Shown in pieces: positions 22,644 through 32,840 of a stretch of DNA of 64,000 nucleotides. A model generated the notes under the pieces. That model was given only the letters and a program-made list of their open reading frames with translations. It searched no databases and was not told the DNA's origin. The stretch comes from Lactifluus volemus (taxonomy: Eukaryota; Basidiomycota; Agaricomycetes; Russulales; Russulaceae): positions 1 through 64,000 of the forward strand of contig WTXI01000191.1 of the NCBI GenBank assembly GCA_022376515.1. The letters run 5' to 3'. Within the stretch, counting starts at the first letter, position 1; each line of letters begins with the position of its first letter. The translations under genes were made by a program, and so were the position numbers.

Positions 22644-25600
22644 ACCATATCAAGATACTGTCGGTGAACATGCGCCGCCGCAATCACATGATGCATGCCC
22701 TCCTCCAATCTTCCGATCATCATATCCTCGCAGTCCAAGAACCCTGGTTCGGCCATATCTCCACTTCTCGCTCTGACTCGGACCCTGACGGCCTCCCGAT
22801 CCTCGGAGGGGCCGTCAATGACAAATGGACTTGCCTCAGCCCTATTCTCACGCCTGGCCAACACGCCAAAACCCTCCTTTACGTCCATCACTCCCTCATG
22901 TCAGCCTGCTCTCCGATCCTCCGATCGATCGACGGCCTCTCTTCCCCTTCCGGCATGGCCGTTGACTTCACGTTCATTTCCGCACCCTCTTTCCGTCTGT
23001 ACAACTTCTATCACTCTGTCCCAGATCATGGACACGGCCTCCACGGCCTCCTCTCCTCCTCCATTGACAACACGATTCCCACCCTGGTCGTAGGCGATTT
23101 CAACACCCACAGTGCCATGTGGTCGCCTCCTGGACATGCTCTCTCCTCCTGGGGCCCCCTCCTCGAAGATTGGATAACGTCACAGGACCTCGCCTGCCTA
23201 AACCCTCTCGGTACGCCCACCTGGAGGGGACCCCCGGGACATGAACCTTCCGTACTCGATCTCTTCCTCGTCAACTCCCTAGCTGCCGCCGCCCTCGATC
23301 TTTCTCCTATCACGGTCTCTTTCGATCTCTCCCTTCACTCCGACCATGCCACTCTCTCCACTACTCTCTCTCTTCACTCTCCCCTTGCTCCCCCCCCCTC
23401 CCGGGACCTCCCGGGATTCAAAGTGATCGATGACATGGAAGACGCCTGGCAACACGCCTTCGGTACCCTCCCGATCACTCCCCCGATCACTTCGGACGCC
23501 GATCTTTCCAGGGAAGCAGATCGCCTCCTGCAGGATATCGATACGGTTTGCTCCGACTTCTTCGATCGCCGCTCGACCCCAGACCCCAGAGGAGCCCGAT
23601 GGTGGAACCAGGAGTGCTCTGCCGCTCTCGCTCTCTGGAAACAGGCCCCATCTCCTCTTCGCGCACCTCTTTACCATGCCCTCCGTACCACCATTACAAA
23701 AGCCAAGCGCGACGCCGCTCACGATTTCCTCGACCACTGCTCTCCGGATAATCTCTGGAAGGCTGCTCGTTGGCGGCACGGCCGCTCGGTCTCTTTGATC
23801 CCTCCTCTTCTCGACTCTACCACACACTCCTTAACTGCCGACCCACCTGCCATGGCAACCATCCTCCAATCTATGTTTTTTCCGCCCCTTCCCCCAGGGA
23901 AGGCGGTCACTCTCCCTTCGGACCCCCCTCCTTTACCCACCCGACATCATGGCCCTGTCACTCTTTCTGAAATTCGTTCGGCGCTGGCGCCCACCTCCAA
24001 CAAATCGGCTCCCGGCCCTAGCGGCATCGGCTACAAACTTCTCAAATGGGCCTTCACCGCTTCCCCATCGCGCTTCGTTACTCTCTTCTCAGCTGCTCTC
24101 TCCCTTGGAGTCCACCCTTGGAAAGCGGCCCGGGTTGTCGTCCTCCACAAACCGGGCAAGCCGGATTACTCTCTGGCTAAGGCCTACAGACCCATCAGCC
24201 TCCTTGAATGTGCCGGCAAACTCTTGGAGAAGATAGTCGCCAAACGCCTCCTAGCCGACCTTAACGTTTACCACATCCTTCCCCCCCTCCAGTTTGGCTC
24301 TCGGGACTACAGCAGCGCCGTGGATGGCGCCGGACACTTGGCCCATCTAGCCCAATCTTGCCTCAAGGCCGGACATGTCGCTGCGACCATCTTCTTTGAC
24401 ATCCAGGGCTTCTTTGACAACTTGAACCCCGCCCGGGTTGCACACCTCCTTCACATTTACGGCTTCCCACAGCCCCTGGTCCAATGGACCCTCTCCTTCC
24501 TTTCCGATCGCAGGGCTTCACTTTCCTTTAATGGTTACACGCATGACCCCCAGTCACTCTCTTACGGCACCCCTCAAGGATCGCCCCTTTCACCTATCCT
24601 TTCGGCTATTTATACGGCCCCCCTCCTCACTCTCCTTAACTCTTCGGACCCCTCCCCTTTCACTTCCTTCCAGTTATATGTTGACGACGGCTGCATCACT
24701 GCCAGCGGAGAAACGTACCGCTCTGCGGCGTCGAAGGCCGCGCGATTGTACGAACAAGCAGCTTCCTGGCTTTTCGATGTGGGGCTCCGGCTCGACCCGG
24801 AGAAGACGGAATTCATGATCTTCCGCACCCGCCATGTCGAACGCCATTTCGGCCCTCATTTAACTCGTCTCGCTCTCCGGGATCCCTCCAACGGTGAGTA
24901 TATAGTCAACTCTTCTAAGGTGGTTCGCTACCTAGGCATCTACTTCAACCCCACGCTTTCATGGAAAGAACACGTCTCCATTATGGCCTCCAGAGCCCGC
25001 TCCTCCCTAGCGGCCCTGGGGGTCCTCGGCAACTCTGTTCGGGGTCTAGACTTTGCTAATTGGCGCAAAGTCTACCTCGCGGTAATTCTTCCGATTCTCA
25101 CGTACGGTTCCCCCATTTGGTTCACTGACGTTAAACAGAAAGGCTTGGTTCACCCCCTTCAGGTGGCACAGAACCAAGCCTGTCGCCGCCTCAGTGGCGC
25201 TTTCCGTACCACACCTACCGCACCTTTACATCACCTGCTCGGCATACCCCCTGTACGATACACCCTCCTTAAACTTAGATCCCAATACGTTACACGCCTC
25301 TCCTCACTCCCTCCCTCATCCCCTCTCATCACTTCGGTCTGGACGAACCCCATATCCCGCTGGCGCCCCACCTTCTTACCTCTTACAAACCTTTGGTCCC
25401 TTGTCAAGTCCAGAACACCCGCTCCCTTCCCTTTCTCTTACCCTTTCCCCCCTTACTTATCAACCTGGTCACACCCAGGCTTTACCTCCTTCTTTTCTTC
25501 GAAACCGGAACTCACTGCTACTCGCTCCCTCATCTTGAAACCCCCACCTCTCACTCACTTTCTTTACGTTCGCTCTCTTCCCCTTCCCACCCCTGACTCG

Positions 25601-26500
25601 TTCGGACATGCCTTCTTACTATACAGTGGGGAGAGGCTGCTGCAGTCGGGGACGTCGGTGGACGCGGACCGAAGATGGTCACTCCTTAAGGCCCTTTCAC
25701 AGGGTCTCAATTTTTTCCTCTCGCTCCCTTCGGGGGGCTTTCTTTATATTCTCTTACCGAACAAACTGGTACTACCTTTACTTATGAACACTTCTACTAA
25801 GTCCCCTTTTCTTTCTTTTGCCTCCCACTTTACTTCCTCTCTCTCTTCTTTCTTAGACCCTTCCCCGGAGCGCGCCGTTGAGCTACGGCTCTTCAAGGAG
25901 TCTTGGGCTTGTGTCCCCGGGTCGGAGGAACTGGATCGCCTCCTTCGGGACTTACAACCTGCCTTGGTCGTCGAACCCCCAGTTCCCCCTTCTGATTTAG
26001 CTTTCGACCTATGGGGAAAAGAACTGGCCTCTGGAGTACTCCCTCGCACACCAGGCCACAAGGCCTGGCGCGCGTGCCCCAACACCCCGTCTAACCAACC
26101 TCCACCCTTCGTCCAGGGGCTACTCTCTCACAAGAATCGTCACCTCTTCACATCTGGACTCCAACTCCTAAGCCAACATGCCTTCTTCGCCGACTATAGC
26201 GATTATTTCAGACCGCTGGCAGGAGACAACACTCTCTGCCCCTGCAACGACATCCCATTCACACCCATCCTCTCACCTTTACATTCGGGCCCGCCCACGC
26301 CGCCCCCCATCTACCGTTACACCATCAACCACGTCCTCTTCGACTGCCGCCTCCACTCCGACCATCGAACCTCTACTATCGCAGGCTTCTCCTCACATTT
26401 CCTCTTCTCCACAGAAGCGGGAGGCAGACGTCTCGGACATTTCCTACTCCTCTCACAACAAGGCCTCCGACCCCTCCCACCCCGCCCTGACCCCCCCTGA
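22634..26500 (+). CDS. LINE ORF2p, endonuclease and reverse transcriptase
   Basis: 1288 residues, uninterrupted. Residues 1-230 are an endonuclease/exonuclease/phosphatase domain: SVNMRRRNHMMHAL, VQEPWFG, VVGDFNTHSAMW (about 153) and SDHATLS. Residues about 440-720 are the reverse transcriptase: SAPGPSGIGYKLLKWA, LHKPGKPDYSLAKAYRPISL, FFDIQGFFDNLNP with the first catalytic Asp (about 587), GTPQGSPLSPILSAIY and LYVDDGCIT (about 681), the catalytic YVDD box. The protein nicks chromosomal DNA and primes cDNA synthesis there. After the RT comes a region of about 130 residues (FGHAFLLYSGERLLQSG, RRWSLLKALSQGLNFFLSLP, ILLPNKLVLPLL) whose strand-helix order resembles RNase H but lacks its acidic residues. 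The end has a Cys/His motif (CPC about 1202, HVLFDC about 1232). All RT motifs look intact. Confidence 0.93.
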   Translation: MSLNHIKILSVNMRRRNHMMHALLQSSDHHILAVQEPWFGHISTSRSDSDPDGLPILGGAVNDKWTCLSPILTPGQHAKTLLYVHHSLMSACSPILRSIDGLSSPSGMAVDFTFISAPSFRLYNFYHSVPDHGHGLHGLLSSSIDNTIPTLVVGDFNTHSAMWSPPGHALSSWGPLLEDWITSQDLACLNPLGTPTWRGPPGHEPSVLDLFLVNSLAAAALDLSPITVSFDLSLHSDHATLSTTLSLHSPLAPPPSRDLPGFKVIDDMEDAWQHAFGTLPITPPITSDADLSREADRLLQDIDTVCSDFFDRRSTPDPRGARWWNQECSAALALWKQAPSPLRAPLYHALRTTITKAKRDAAHDFLDHCSPDNLWKAARWRHGRSVSLIPPLLDSTTHSLTADPPAMATILQSMFFPPLPPGKAVTLPSDPPPLPTRHHGPVTLSEIRSALAPTSNKSAPGPSGIGYKLLKWAFTASPSRFVTLFSAALSLGVHPWKAARVVVLHKPGKPDYSLAKAYRPISLLECAGKLLEKIVAKRLLADLNVYHILPPLQFGSRDYSSAVDGAGHLAHLAQSCLKAGHVAATIFFDIQGFFDNLNPARVAHLLHIYGFPQPLVQWTLSFLSDRRASLSFNGYTHDPQSLSYGTPQGSPLSPILSAIYTAPLLTLLNSSDPSPFTSFQLYVDDGCITASGETYRSAASKAARLYEQAASWLFDVGLRLDPEKTEFMIFRTRHVERHFGPHLTRLALRDPSNGEYIVNSSKVVRYLGIYFNPTLSWKEHVSIMASRARSSLAALGVLGNSVRGLDFANWRKVYLAVILPILTYGSPIWFTDVKQKGLVHPLQVAQNQACRRLSGAFRTTPTAPLHHLLGIPPVRYTLLKLRSQYVTRLSSLPPSSPLITSVWTNPISRWRPTFLPLTNLWSLVKSRTPAPFPFSYPFPPYLSTWSHPGFTSFFSSKPELTATRSLILKPPPLTHFLYVRSLPLPTPDSFGHAFLLYSGERLLQSGTSVDADRRWSLLKALSQGLNFFLSLPSGGFLYILLPNKLVLPLLMNTSTKSPFLSFASHFTSSLSSFLDPSPERAVELRLFKESWACVPGSEELDRLLRDLQPALVVEPPVPPSDLAFDLWGKELASGVLPRTPGHKAWRACPNTPSNQPPPFVQGLLSHKNRHLFTSGLQLLSQHAFFADYSDYFRPLAGDNTLCPCNDIPFTPILSPLHSGPPTPPPIYRYTINHVLFDCRLHSDHRTSTIAGFSSHFLFSTEAGGRRLGHFLLLSQQGLRPLPPRPDPP

Positions 26501-26672
26501 ATGATTCCGGCCTCGGCCGCGCTCCCTTCTTTCTGACCCCTCTTATTATACTCCTTCTTTTCCCCCTTTTCATCTATTTTGTTTCCTTACTTGTGTCTCC
26601 GTTTGGATAGTACCTTGTACAGAGTAACTTAGTCTTGTCGCAATACACGCGGGGACTATAAACCCCAATTCC

Positions 26673-26697
26673 AAAAAAAAAAAAAAAAAAAAAAAAA
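26673..26697 (+). repeat. LINE poly(A) tail
   Basis: Twenty-five A in a row at the 3' end of the element, followed directly by the target-site duplication. Confidence 0.95.
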
Positions 26698-26713
26698 GAC
26701 GTGTAAGAGGCAG
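26698..26713 (+). repeat. LINE target-site duplication, right copy
   Basis: GACGTGTAAGAGGCAG, identical to 19,336-19,351. Confidence 0.95.
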
Positions 26714-26831
26714 ACAACATCAATGCGTCTGCAGAAAGCATGTCACTCGGAACTGGCGGTGGCAAAGATGGAATGTACTAGACGATGTCCTGCCAGTGCG
26801 GCTCGGGCGCCTTAGCGTGTCCGGCGCAGGT

Positions 26832-26837
26832 CACGTG
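26832..26837. promoter_or_regulatory. CACGTG E-box upstream of DUF6535-like copy A
   Basis: CACGTG 60 bp before the start codon. Copies B, E and F have the same hexamer about 80-125 bp upstream; C and D have one-base variants. Confidence 0.4.
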
Positions 26838-26891
26838 GACGTGACGGGTTTCTTCGGGCTAACCCGGGCCAATCTCCCGCGTATACCTCTA

Positions 26892-29163
26892 ATGTCCCAA
26901 TCTACTAACCGAATCGTCGACGTTGAGGATAGAGCTAGGGAGAGGACAGACACAAGTATGTCATCTACTTCTCTACTTAAGATCTTCTTCATGTCGCACA
27001 GTCGTAGATCCAAATGTCCCTCAACCATCACAGGACCAGTCTAACTTTTCCGATGGATCGGAGCCACTTTTCAACATGTACGTAGAACGGGCGGAGAAGG
27101 AGGACAAGGAACTGGCCGATCGATGGCAGAAGGATGCAGACGGTATCCTTATCTTCGTTAGTATTCATCTTAGTCTCCACAAAATTACCATAGTAACCAG
27201 CGTGATCATTGTAGACCGGTTTATTCTCTGCCGCAGTCGCGGTATTTGCGGCAGTCTCGATCCAGGATTTGAGGCCAAATCCACAGGATACCTCTGCATT
27301 TTATCTCTCAAACATCTATCAACTACTCGCCGACCCGAACATATCTCGTGCATCAATTCTTGCCACGCCAGCTCAACCACCCCCATTCTCTCCACCGACA
27401 TATGCAATCTGGGTCAACTCACTTTGGTTCCTGAGCTTGGCTATTAGCCTTACAGGTGCACTTTTAGCAACATTGTTACAGCAATGGGCGCGCCGATATA
27501 TCGCAGTCACTCACCTACCACGATACAGTCCACACAAGCGAGCACGTGTCCGCGCTTTCTTTGTAAACGGGGTGGAAAGGCTTCACCTTCCTCGGGCGGT
27601 CGAAACATTGCCTACATTGCTACATCTTTCCCTATTCCTCTTCTTTTCCGGTCTCCTGATCTTCTTATTCAACATCAATCACACCGCCTTCAGTCTCGTT
27701 GCTTGGTGGATCGGGCTTTCCGGGGGAGTATATGGATGTATCACATTGATGCCAATCTTCTGTCACGACAGCCCCTACTATGCACCTCTTTCTTCGACAG
27801 CTTGGTTTCTTTATAATGGCATCTCCTATGGAGTCCTCCGTATTCTCAAGCCCCTTTTATTCTACTTCAACTTGAAGTTTAGCAGTGCAGTCCATCATCA
27901 CTTCTGGAGATTGTACACCACGTACCGCCACCGGACCTTGTGGGGTATAGTGAAGACGGCTCAAGAAACGGCATGGAAATCATCAGGAAAAATCGACGGT
28001 AATATCTTGAAGTGGATATTCGACTCTCTGGATGAAGACCGCGAACTGGAAACGTTCTGCGAGGGAATCCCTGGCTTCTGTAGTTCAAAAGTGGTCAATG
28101 AGCCTAGAGAAGTCTTTGGGAAACTGGATACGATGTCTTTAAATGCGGTTTTCCGTGGATTCTTGGGTCGTACTTGTTCGTCTAGTTTGCTCTCCGAGGG
28201 CGACAAAGAAAGGCGGATCGGACTCTGCATGCAGGCCGTCGATGCACTGGACCTTCAATTTCCATGTTTAGGGGTCTTTTCGACATATTTGGACGAACAG
28301 GACATGGGAGAAGTATTTCGGTTCGTTGAGATGGGACACTCACTCAGAAGCCGATGCCGTAACAGCGATGACCAAACCTCTTTCCCTGCGCAATCGATGG
28401 TTGCTGGATCGTTGCAAGTGTACCAGAGCGCGATGACCGTTGGAAGGCCCTCGTTAAGGCTCACTTAGGCATATCGGATGATGTGCTCCAGGACTACCTC
28501 GTACATGGTGACAGCGTGTTACTTGCCAACCTGATCTACTTCATCCGCCAGCTCTTTCGCTACTACGACAAGAATCTGGGCAGCTACATACCCTTCCCTG
28601 ACCGCATCGTGAAAATGATTTCCAAATTCGAGATTCGAAATACTCTTCCTGGTCTGAAGCACGACTTCTGTGCGTTGTGGAACGACATCACTCGCGAAGC
28701 TCACGAGAATCAATCTTTTATCATTTCTGATCGTATTCTCCGACCCATTCGGCACCATTATATCGCATTACATCAAGGCACCGATTCTTCCCCAACAGCC
28801 TTCGATGCCGACACTGTTGATTATGACGTCCTCCGCCAGCCATCGTCATACCCATTGTGCCATGTTCCTGGTCATCACTCCCACGGCCCAACAGGTCATC
28901 CTGCCATCACTTCATCCTCTTCCCACCACCTCGACCCCATTCTGAGCGGCAGCTCTCGTACAGCCTCTGACGTATCATCATCAACGACAGATCATAGCCC
29001 CATACATCTCGAAGAACATTCATCTCTGTGCGATGGCCATTCACGACCTGTTAGTGTCGGAAATGACTACTTTGCTACTACTTCACCCGACCTAGCCACA
29101 ACCGAAGCTCACACCGACACCCCGATTTTCTCACCCATGGCCAACCCTAAGTCTGATTCTTGA
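26892..29163 (+). pseudogene. DUF6535-like membrane protein, array copy A (frameshifted)
   Basis: Exons 26892-26955, 27002-27156 and 27215 onward. The exon 2/3 junction restores DADGILIF-TGLFSAAVAV, a signature of the family. Hydrophobic segments: TGLFSAAVAVFAAVSI, WVNSLWFLSLAISLTGALLA and a long pair within TLLHLSLFLFFSGLLIFLF and FSLVAWWIGLSGGVYGC, so about four membrane spans near the N-terminus, then a soluble helical region. Relative to copy C one G is missing near 28,407 (TTGCTGGATCG against TTGCTGGGATCG), so the frame shifts and stops at 28,468; the rest is readable in the other frame to 29,163, where CGA has become TGA. A decayed tail follows to about 29,468. Function of the family is unknown. 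Copies A and C share the nonsense change and flanks, so they are sister duplicates. Confidence 0.8.
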
Positions 29164-29468
29164 CCTGCCACGGTGGGCTCGACACCTATCTCTCCGTTAC
29201 CTCCCACCTCCCGTCTTATATTATCATCGCTCCGCAGTTCAACACAGATTTCGATCTTGTCCCCCATTCAATGTAGATTCCATCACCTCTCGTCCAGGAT
29301 CCAGCAGCAGCGTTCGATATCCAAGATAATAACTCCCAAACTCTAGAGCTTTCTTGTAGCGTGAAGGCCTCACAACAGCCTGAAGAACTAGCAACACCCA
29401 TTGTTGACATAGCAATGGTCCCCTTGCAACATTCCTTCGACACACCATCCTCACTTCGCGACTTTTGA
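29164..29468 (+). pseudogene. Decayed C-terminal tail of copy A
   Basis: Past the new stop the sequence still aligns with the tail of copy D: DIQDNNSQTLELSCSV matches FNADDNSRTRELSSIV, and QHSFDTPSSLRDF matches GHSFDTAPSSSSNDF. It shows that the long tail of D is ancestral. Confidence 0.6.
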
Positions 29469-30440
29469 TCGTCCACAGTAGAGGTGAAATATTTCGAGTC
29501 TACCAATGCGACGACGGTGTCGTGAGCCATCGCGAATGTGATGGTATCGGATATTCGTAAGTTGTTTTCTTTCTGAGAGGTGTGCTAAAGGTTAACCACG
29601 ATGTATCTGCAGATGATGGAAGCGAAAATTGCTCGACGTGTGACTGAATTGATGTGCCTAGTACATAGGATATGCAGTTCTCGTCACGGTACAGGTTCCA
29701 GATTGGCCTTTCGCATAAACGATCTGTGAATCTCCTCCCGCACCACTGAAGATCTTACTTTCCATACTTGTACGGCGGTCGACCACGGCTAGCATGATCC
29801 ACACACACTATCTTACACTGATACTCTCTCTCTTTCCATTGCAAGATCTCCTTATTTTTCTCAGTACGAATCGCCTTGTTTGCTAGGTCTTCCATGCCTC
29901 CCCTCTGCTTCAAGCTCAAAATTGTAGTATTGATTATCTTAGATACTAGGGGTACAGAATATAGAGCTTATGGTAAGCAAGAACTCAATGTGGCAGTTGG
30001 GGTTTGCACCTTCCTGCAGGCGCGAATGCGTGGTGTAGTGGCGGGACTCAAGGACAGGAACTAGTAGTTGGAAGGGGAAAGAATTAAAAAAAACTTGGCG
30101 ATACGAGTAGAACACTCGTAGGACTTGGTCGAAGTGTCCGTCGATTTCATACTCAGGTCCCCTGGCAAGCTGAACGTTAGAGGTGGAGTGTGACATACGA
30201 ACCTGCCCTGCAGCGCACGTGGAAATAGGGGAGAGCAGGGACAGCCTGAAACATTGACCATGGACGCAAGGCAAAACTTTATAAGGCCTCTTGACGCGGA
30301 ACGAACGTACTGCTAGGTTCCCGTCCACCACACCCGCAGCGCTGCGTGAGAGCCTAACTACACGCTATCGTGGCGAAGCGCGGTCTTAGTCGATTTGCAT
30401 CGTCCAATTACGCAGCCCTTCGCCAGTGATTGAGTTGGTT
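29469..30440. other. Spacer between copies A and B with a relic of the glycosidase upstream region
   Basis: A GTAAGT...CTGCAG intron in the former 3' UTR is still visible near 29,552-29,612. Around 30,190-30,350 lies the conserved spacer GCCTCTTGACGCGGAACGAA found before copies B, E and at both right-hand relics; on the minus strand this corresponds to the 5' part of the decayed glycosidase module. No gene is intact. Confidence 0.5.
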
Positions 30441-30453
30441 GCAGGAATAAAAC

Positions 30454-30459
30454 CACGTG
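30454..30459. promoter_or_regulatory. CACGTG E-box upstream of copy B
   Basis: In the context AAACCACGTGACTCT, shared with copies E and F, about 125 bp before the start codon. Confidence 0.45.
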
Positions 30460-30582
30460 ACTCTATAGTGGGGTCGTCGCGTGCTGCTGCCATTGCACCG
30501 CACTGGTCCTGCAGGTCCTGCACCGACGACGTCATCATCTAACTCGGCTTCACTACGCCCTATCATCGCTTCTAATGTGGCA

Positions 30583-32840
30583 ATGTCCCAACCTACTAAC
30601 CGAGTCATCAGCGTAGAGGACAATGCGAGGGAGAGAACAGACACAAGTACGTCACGATCCATTTTTCTTTTTCCTAACTTCAATTTTGTCATGGCCCACA
30701 GACGGTCCTAATGTCCCTCAATCAGCACAACATCAACCATCACAGGATCGGTCCAATTTTTTCGACAGTTCGGGGCCACTTTTCCACATGTACGTGGAAA
30801 GGGCAGAGAAGGAGGACAAGGAACTAACCGATCGATGGCAAAAGGATGCAGACGGTATCCTTATATTTGTAAGTATTCATATTAGTCCCTACAGAGTGAG
30901 TGTCGAGATCAGCATCATGATGAACATCATAGACCGGTTTATTCTCTGCTGCAGTTGCAGCATTGGGCGCGGTGTCCATTCAAGACTTGAGGCCAAATCC
31001 ACAGGATACTTCCGCATTCTATCTCGGAAAGATCTACCAGCTACTCGCCGACCCGAACATATCTCGTGCATCAATTCTTGCCACGCCAGCTCAACCTCCC
31101 CCATTTTCTCCACCGACATATGCAATCTGGGTCAATTCACTGTGGTTCCTGAGCTTGGTCATCAGTCTTACATGTGCTCTTTTAGCGACATTGTTACAAC
31201 AATGGGCGCGCCGGTATATCGCAGTCACTCACCTACCACTATACAACCCACACGACCGAGCTCGGATCCGTGCATTTTTTGCAGATGGGGTGGAAAGACT
31301 TCATCTCCCTGGGGCGGTCGAAACATTGCCCACGTTGCTACATCTTTCCCTATTCCTCTTCTTTTCCGGTCTCCTGATCTTCTTATTCAACATCGATCAC
31401 ACCGCCTTCAGTCTCGTTGCTTGGTCAATCGGACTTTCGGGAGGAGTATATGGGTGTATCACGTTGATGCCAATATTCTGTCACGACAGCCCATATTATA
31501 CACCTCTTTCTTCGACAGCTTGGTTCCTATATCATGGCATTTTTTACGGTGTCTTCCATATTCTCCACGACTTCTATAATTGTCTTTGCTTGAGCCCCAC
31601 ACCCTGGATCGTCTGGCACCTGATGTACACCTATCGCGACCGGACCGTGTCAGGTATAGTGAAGACAGCTAAAGCAACCGCATCGAAATCGACACAGAAA
31701 ATCGACGCAGATATTTTGAAATGGATATTCGACTCTCTGGACAAACACCGCGAAATGGAACAGTTCAGCGAGGACATCCTTGACTTCTGTGACTCAAGGA
31801 TAGTTTATGAGCCTAGAGAAGCGGTTGCTAAACTGGGTAAAGAGGCTTTGGACTCGGTTTTCTATGAATTCCTGGGTCGTACTCGCTCATCTAGTTTGCT
31901 CTCTGAGAGAGAGAAAGAGTGGCGGATCAGACGCTGCATGACGACCGTCGATGCACTTGACCTTCCATTCCCACTTTTTTCGAGATATTTGGAGGCAGTG
32001 TTCATGAAAGAACTATCATTGTTTCAGTCTGTTCAAATGGGGCACTCACTCAGAAGCCGATGCTGTAGCAGCGATGACCAAACCTCTTTTCCTGCACAAT
32101 CGATGGTTGCTGGGATCGTTGCAAGTGTACCAGAGCACGATGACCGTTGGAAGGCCCTCGTTAAGGCACACTTAAGCATATCGGATGATGTGCTCCAGGA
32201 CTACCTCGCATATGGTGACAGCGTGTTACTTGCCAACCTGATCTACTTCATCCGCCAGTACCTTCGCTACTGTCACAAGAATATGTTCGGCTACAATCCC
32301 TACTCTGACCGTATTGTGGAAATGATTTCCAAATTCGACATTCGAAATACCCTTCCTGGATTGAGGCACGACTTCTGTGCCTTGTGGAACAAAATCACTC
32401 GAGAAGTGCACGATGATCCGTCTTCTATCCTTTCTGATCGTATTCTCCGACCCATTCGGCATCAATATATCGCATTACATCAAGGCACCGATTCTGCCCC
32501 GACAGCCTTCGATGCCGACACTGATGATCGGGGCATTCTCCGCGATCCATCCTCGTACCCATTGTGCAAAATTCCTGATCATCATCCTACCATCACTTCT
32601 CCCTCTTCCCACAACCTCGAAGCCATTCTGAACTGCAACACTGCTACAGCTCCTGACGTAACTCCAGATTATAGCCGCATACATCTCAAAGAACACACAT
32701 CTCGGCACGATAACCATTCTCCATCAGTTAGTGAAGGTCATGACGATGCTATTGCTACACCCGACCTAGCCACTGCCGAAACCCACGCTGATACCCCAAT
32801 TATCTCGCCCGTGGCCAACTCAGAGTCTGATCCCCAGTGA
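30583..32840 (+). pseudogene. DUF6535-like membrane protein, copy B (truncated by a transposon)
   Basis: Exons 30583-30646, 30702-30868 and 30933-32840 sum to 2139 nt (712 residues) in one frame. The membrane core matches the other copies (TLLHLSLFLFFSGLLIFLF), followed by a copy-specific block after FLYHG. The coding sequence runs intact into a TIR element: the last codons before it are GAG TCT GAT CCC, and the element's CAGTGA terminus adds Gln and a TGA stop. The missing tail resumes on the far side at 35,049. The truncated protein keeps all membrane spans and the helical region and loses only the disordered tail, so it may still be made and folded. Confidence 0.8.
32826..32832 (+). repeat. 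Target-site duplication of the TIR element, left
   Basis: TCTGATC, repeated at 35,049-35,055. An 8-bp reading (GTCTGATC) is equally possible because the element ends in GGG. Confidence 0.8.

Larger units (their letters stand above)
19352..26697 (+). mobile_element. Complete non-LTR retrotransposon (LINE), 7346 bp, both ORFs open
   Basis: The element is delimited by a perfect 16-bp target-site duplication and ends in 25 consecutive A (26,673-26,697). It has a 163-bp 5' UTR, ORF1, an overlapping ORF2 and a 3' UTR of about 170 bp. The plus strand is strikingly pyrimidine-rich (C and T), and this skew begins and ends with the element. No intron, frameshift or stop breaks either ORF. Together with the unmutated duplication and long A tail this marks a recent, possibly active insertion. 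Organisation (zinc-knuckle ORF1, apurinic-type endonuclease, RT, C-terminal CHC motif) fits the L1/Tad1 side of LINEs; the clade was not tested. Confidence 0.95.

Noticed and set aside
19571..26085. Many long minus-strand open stretches across the LINE
   Set aside because: They are shadows of the C/T-rich sense-strand ORFs; the skew removes stop codons on the other strand.
30061..30331. Minus-strand open stretches before copy B as a small secreted protein
   Set aside because: The sequence is the conserved spacer of the decayed glycosidase module and is not open in the other copies.
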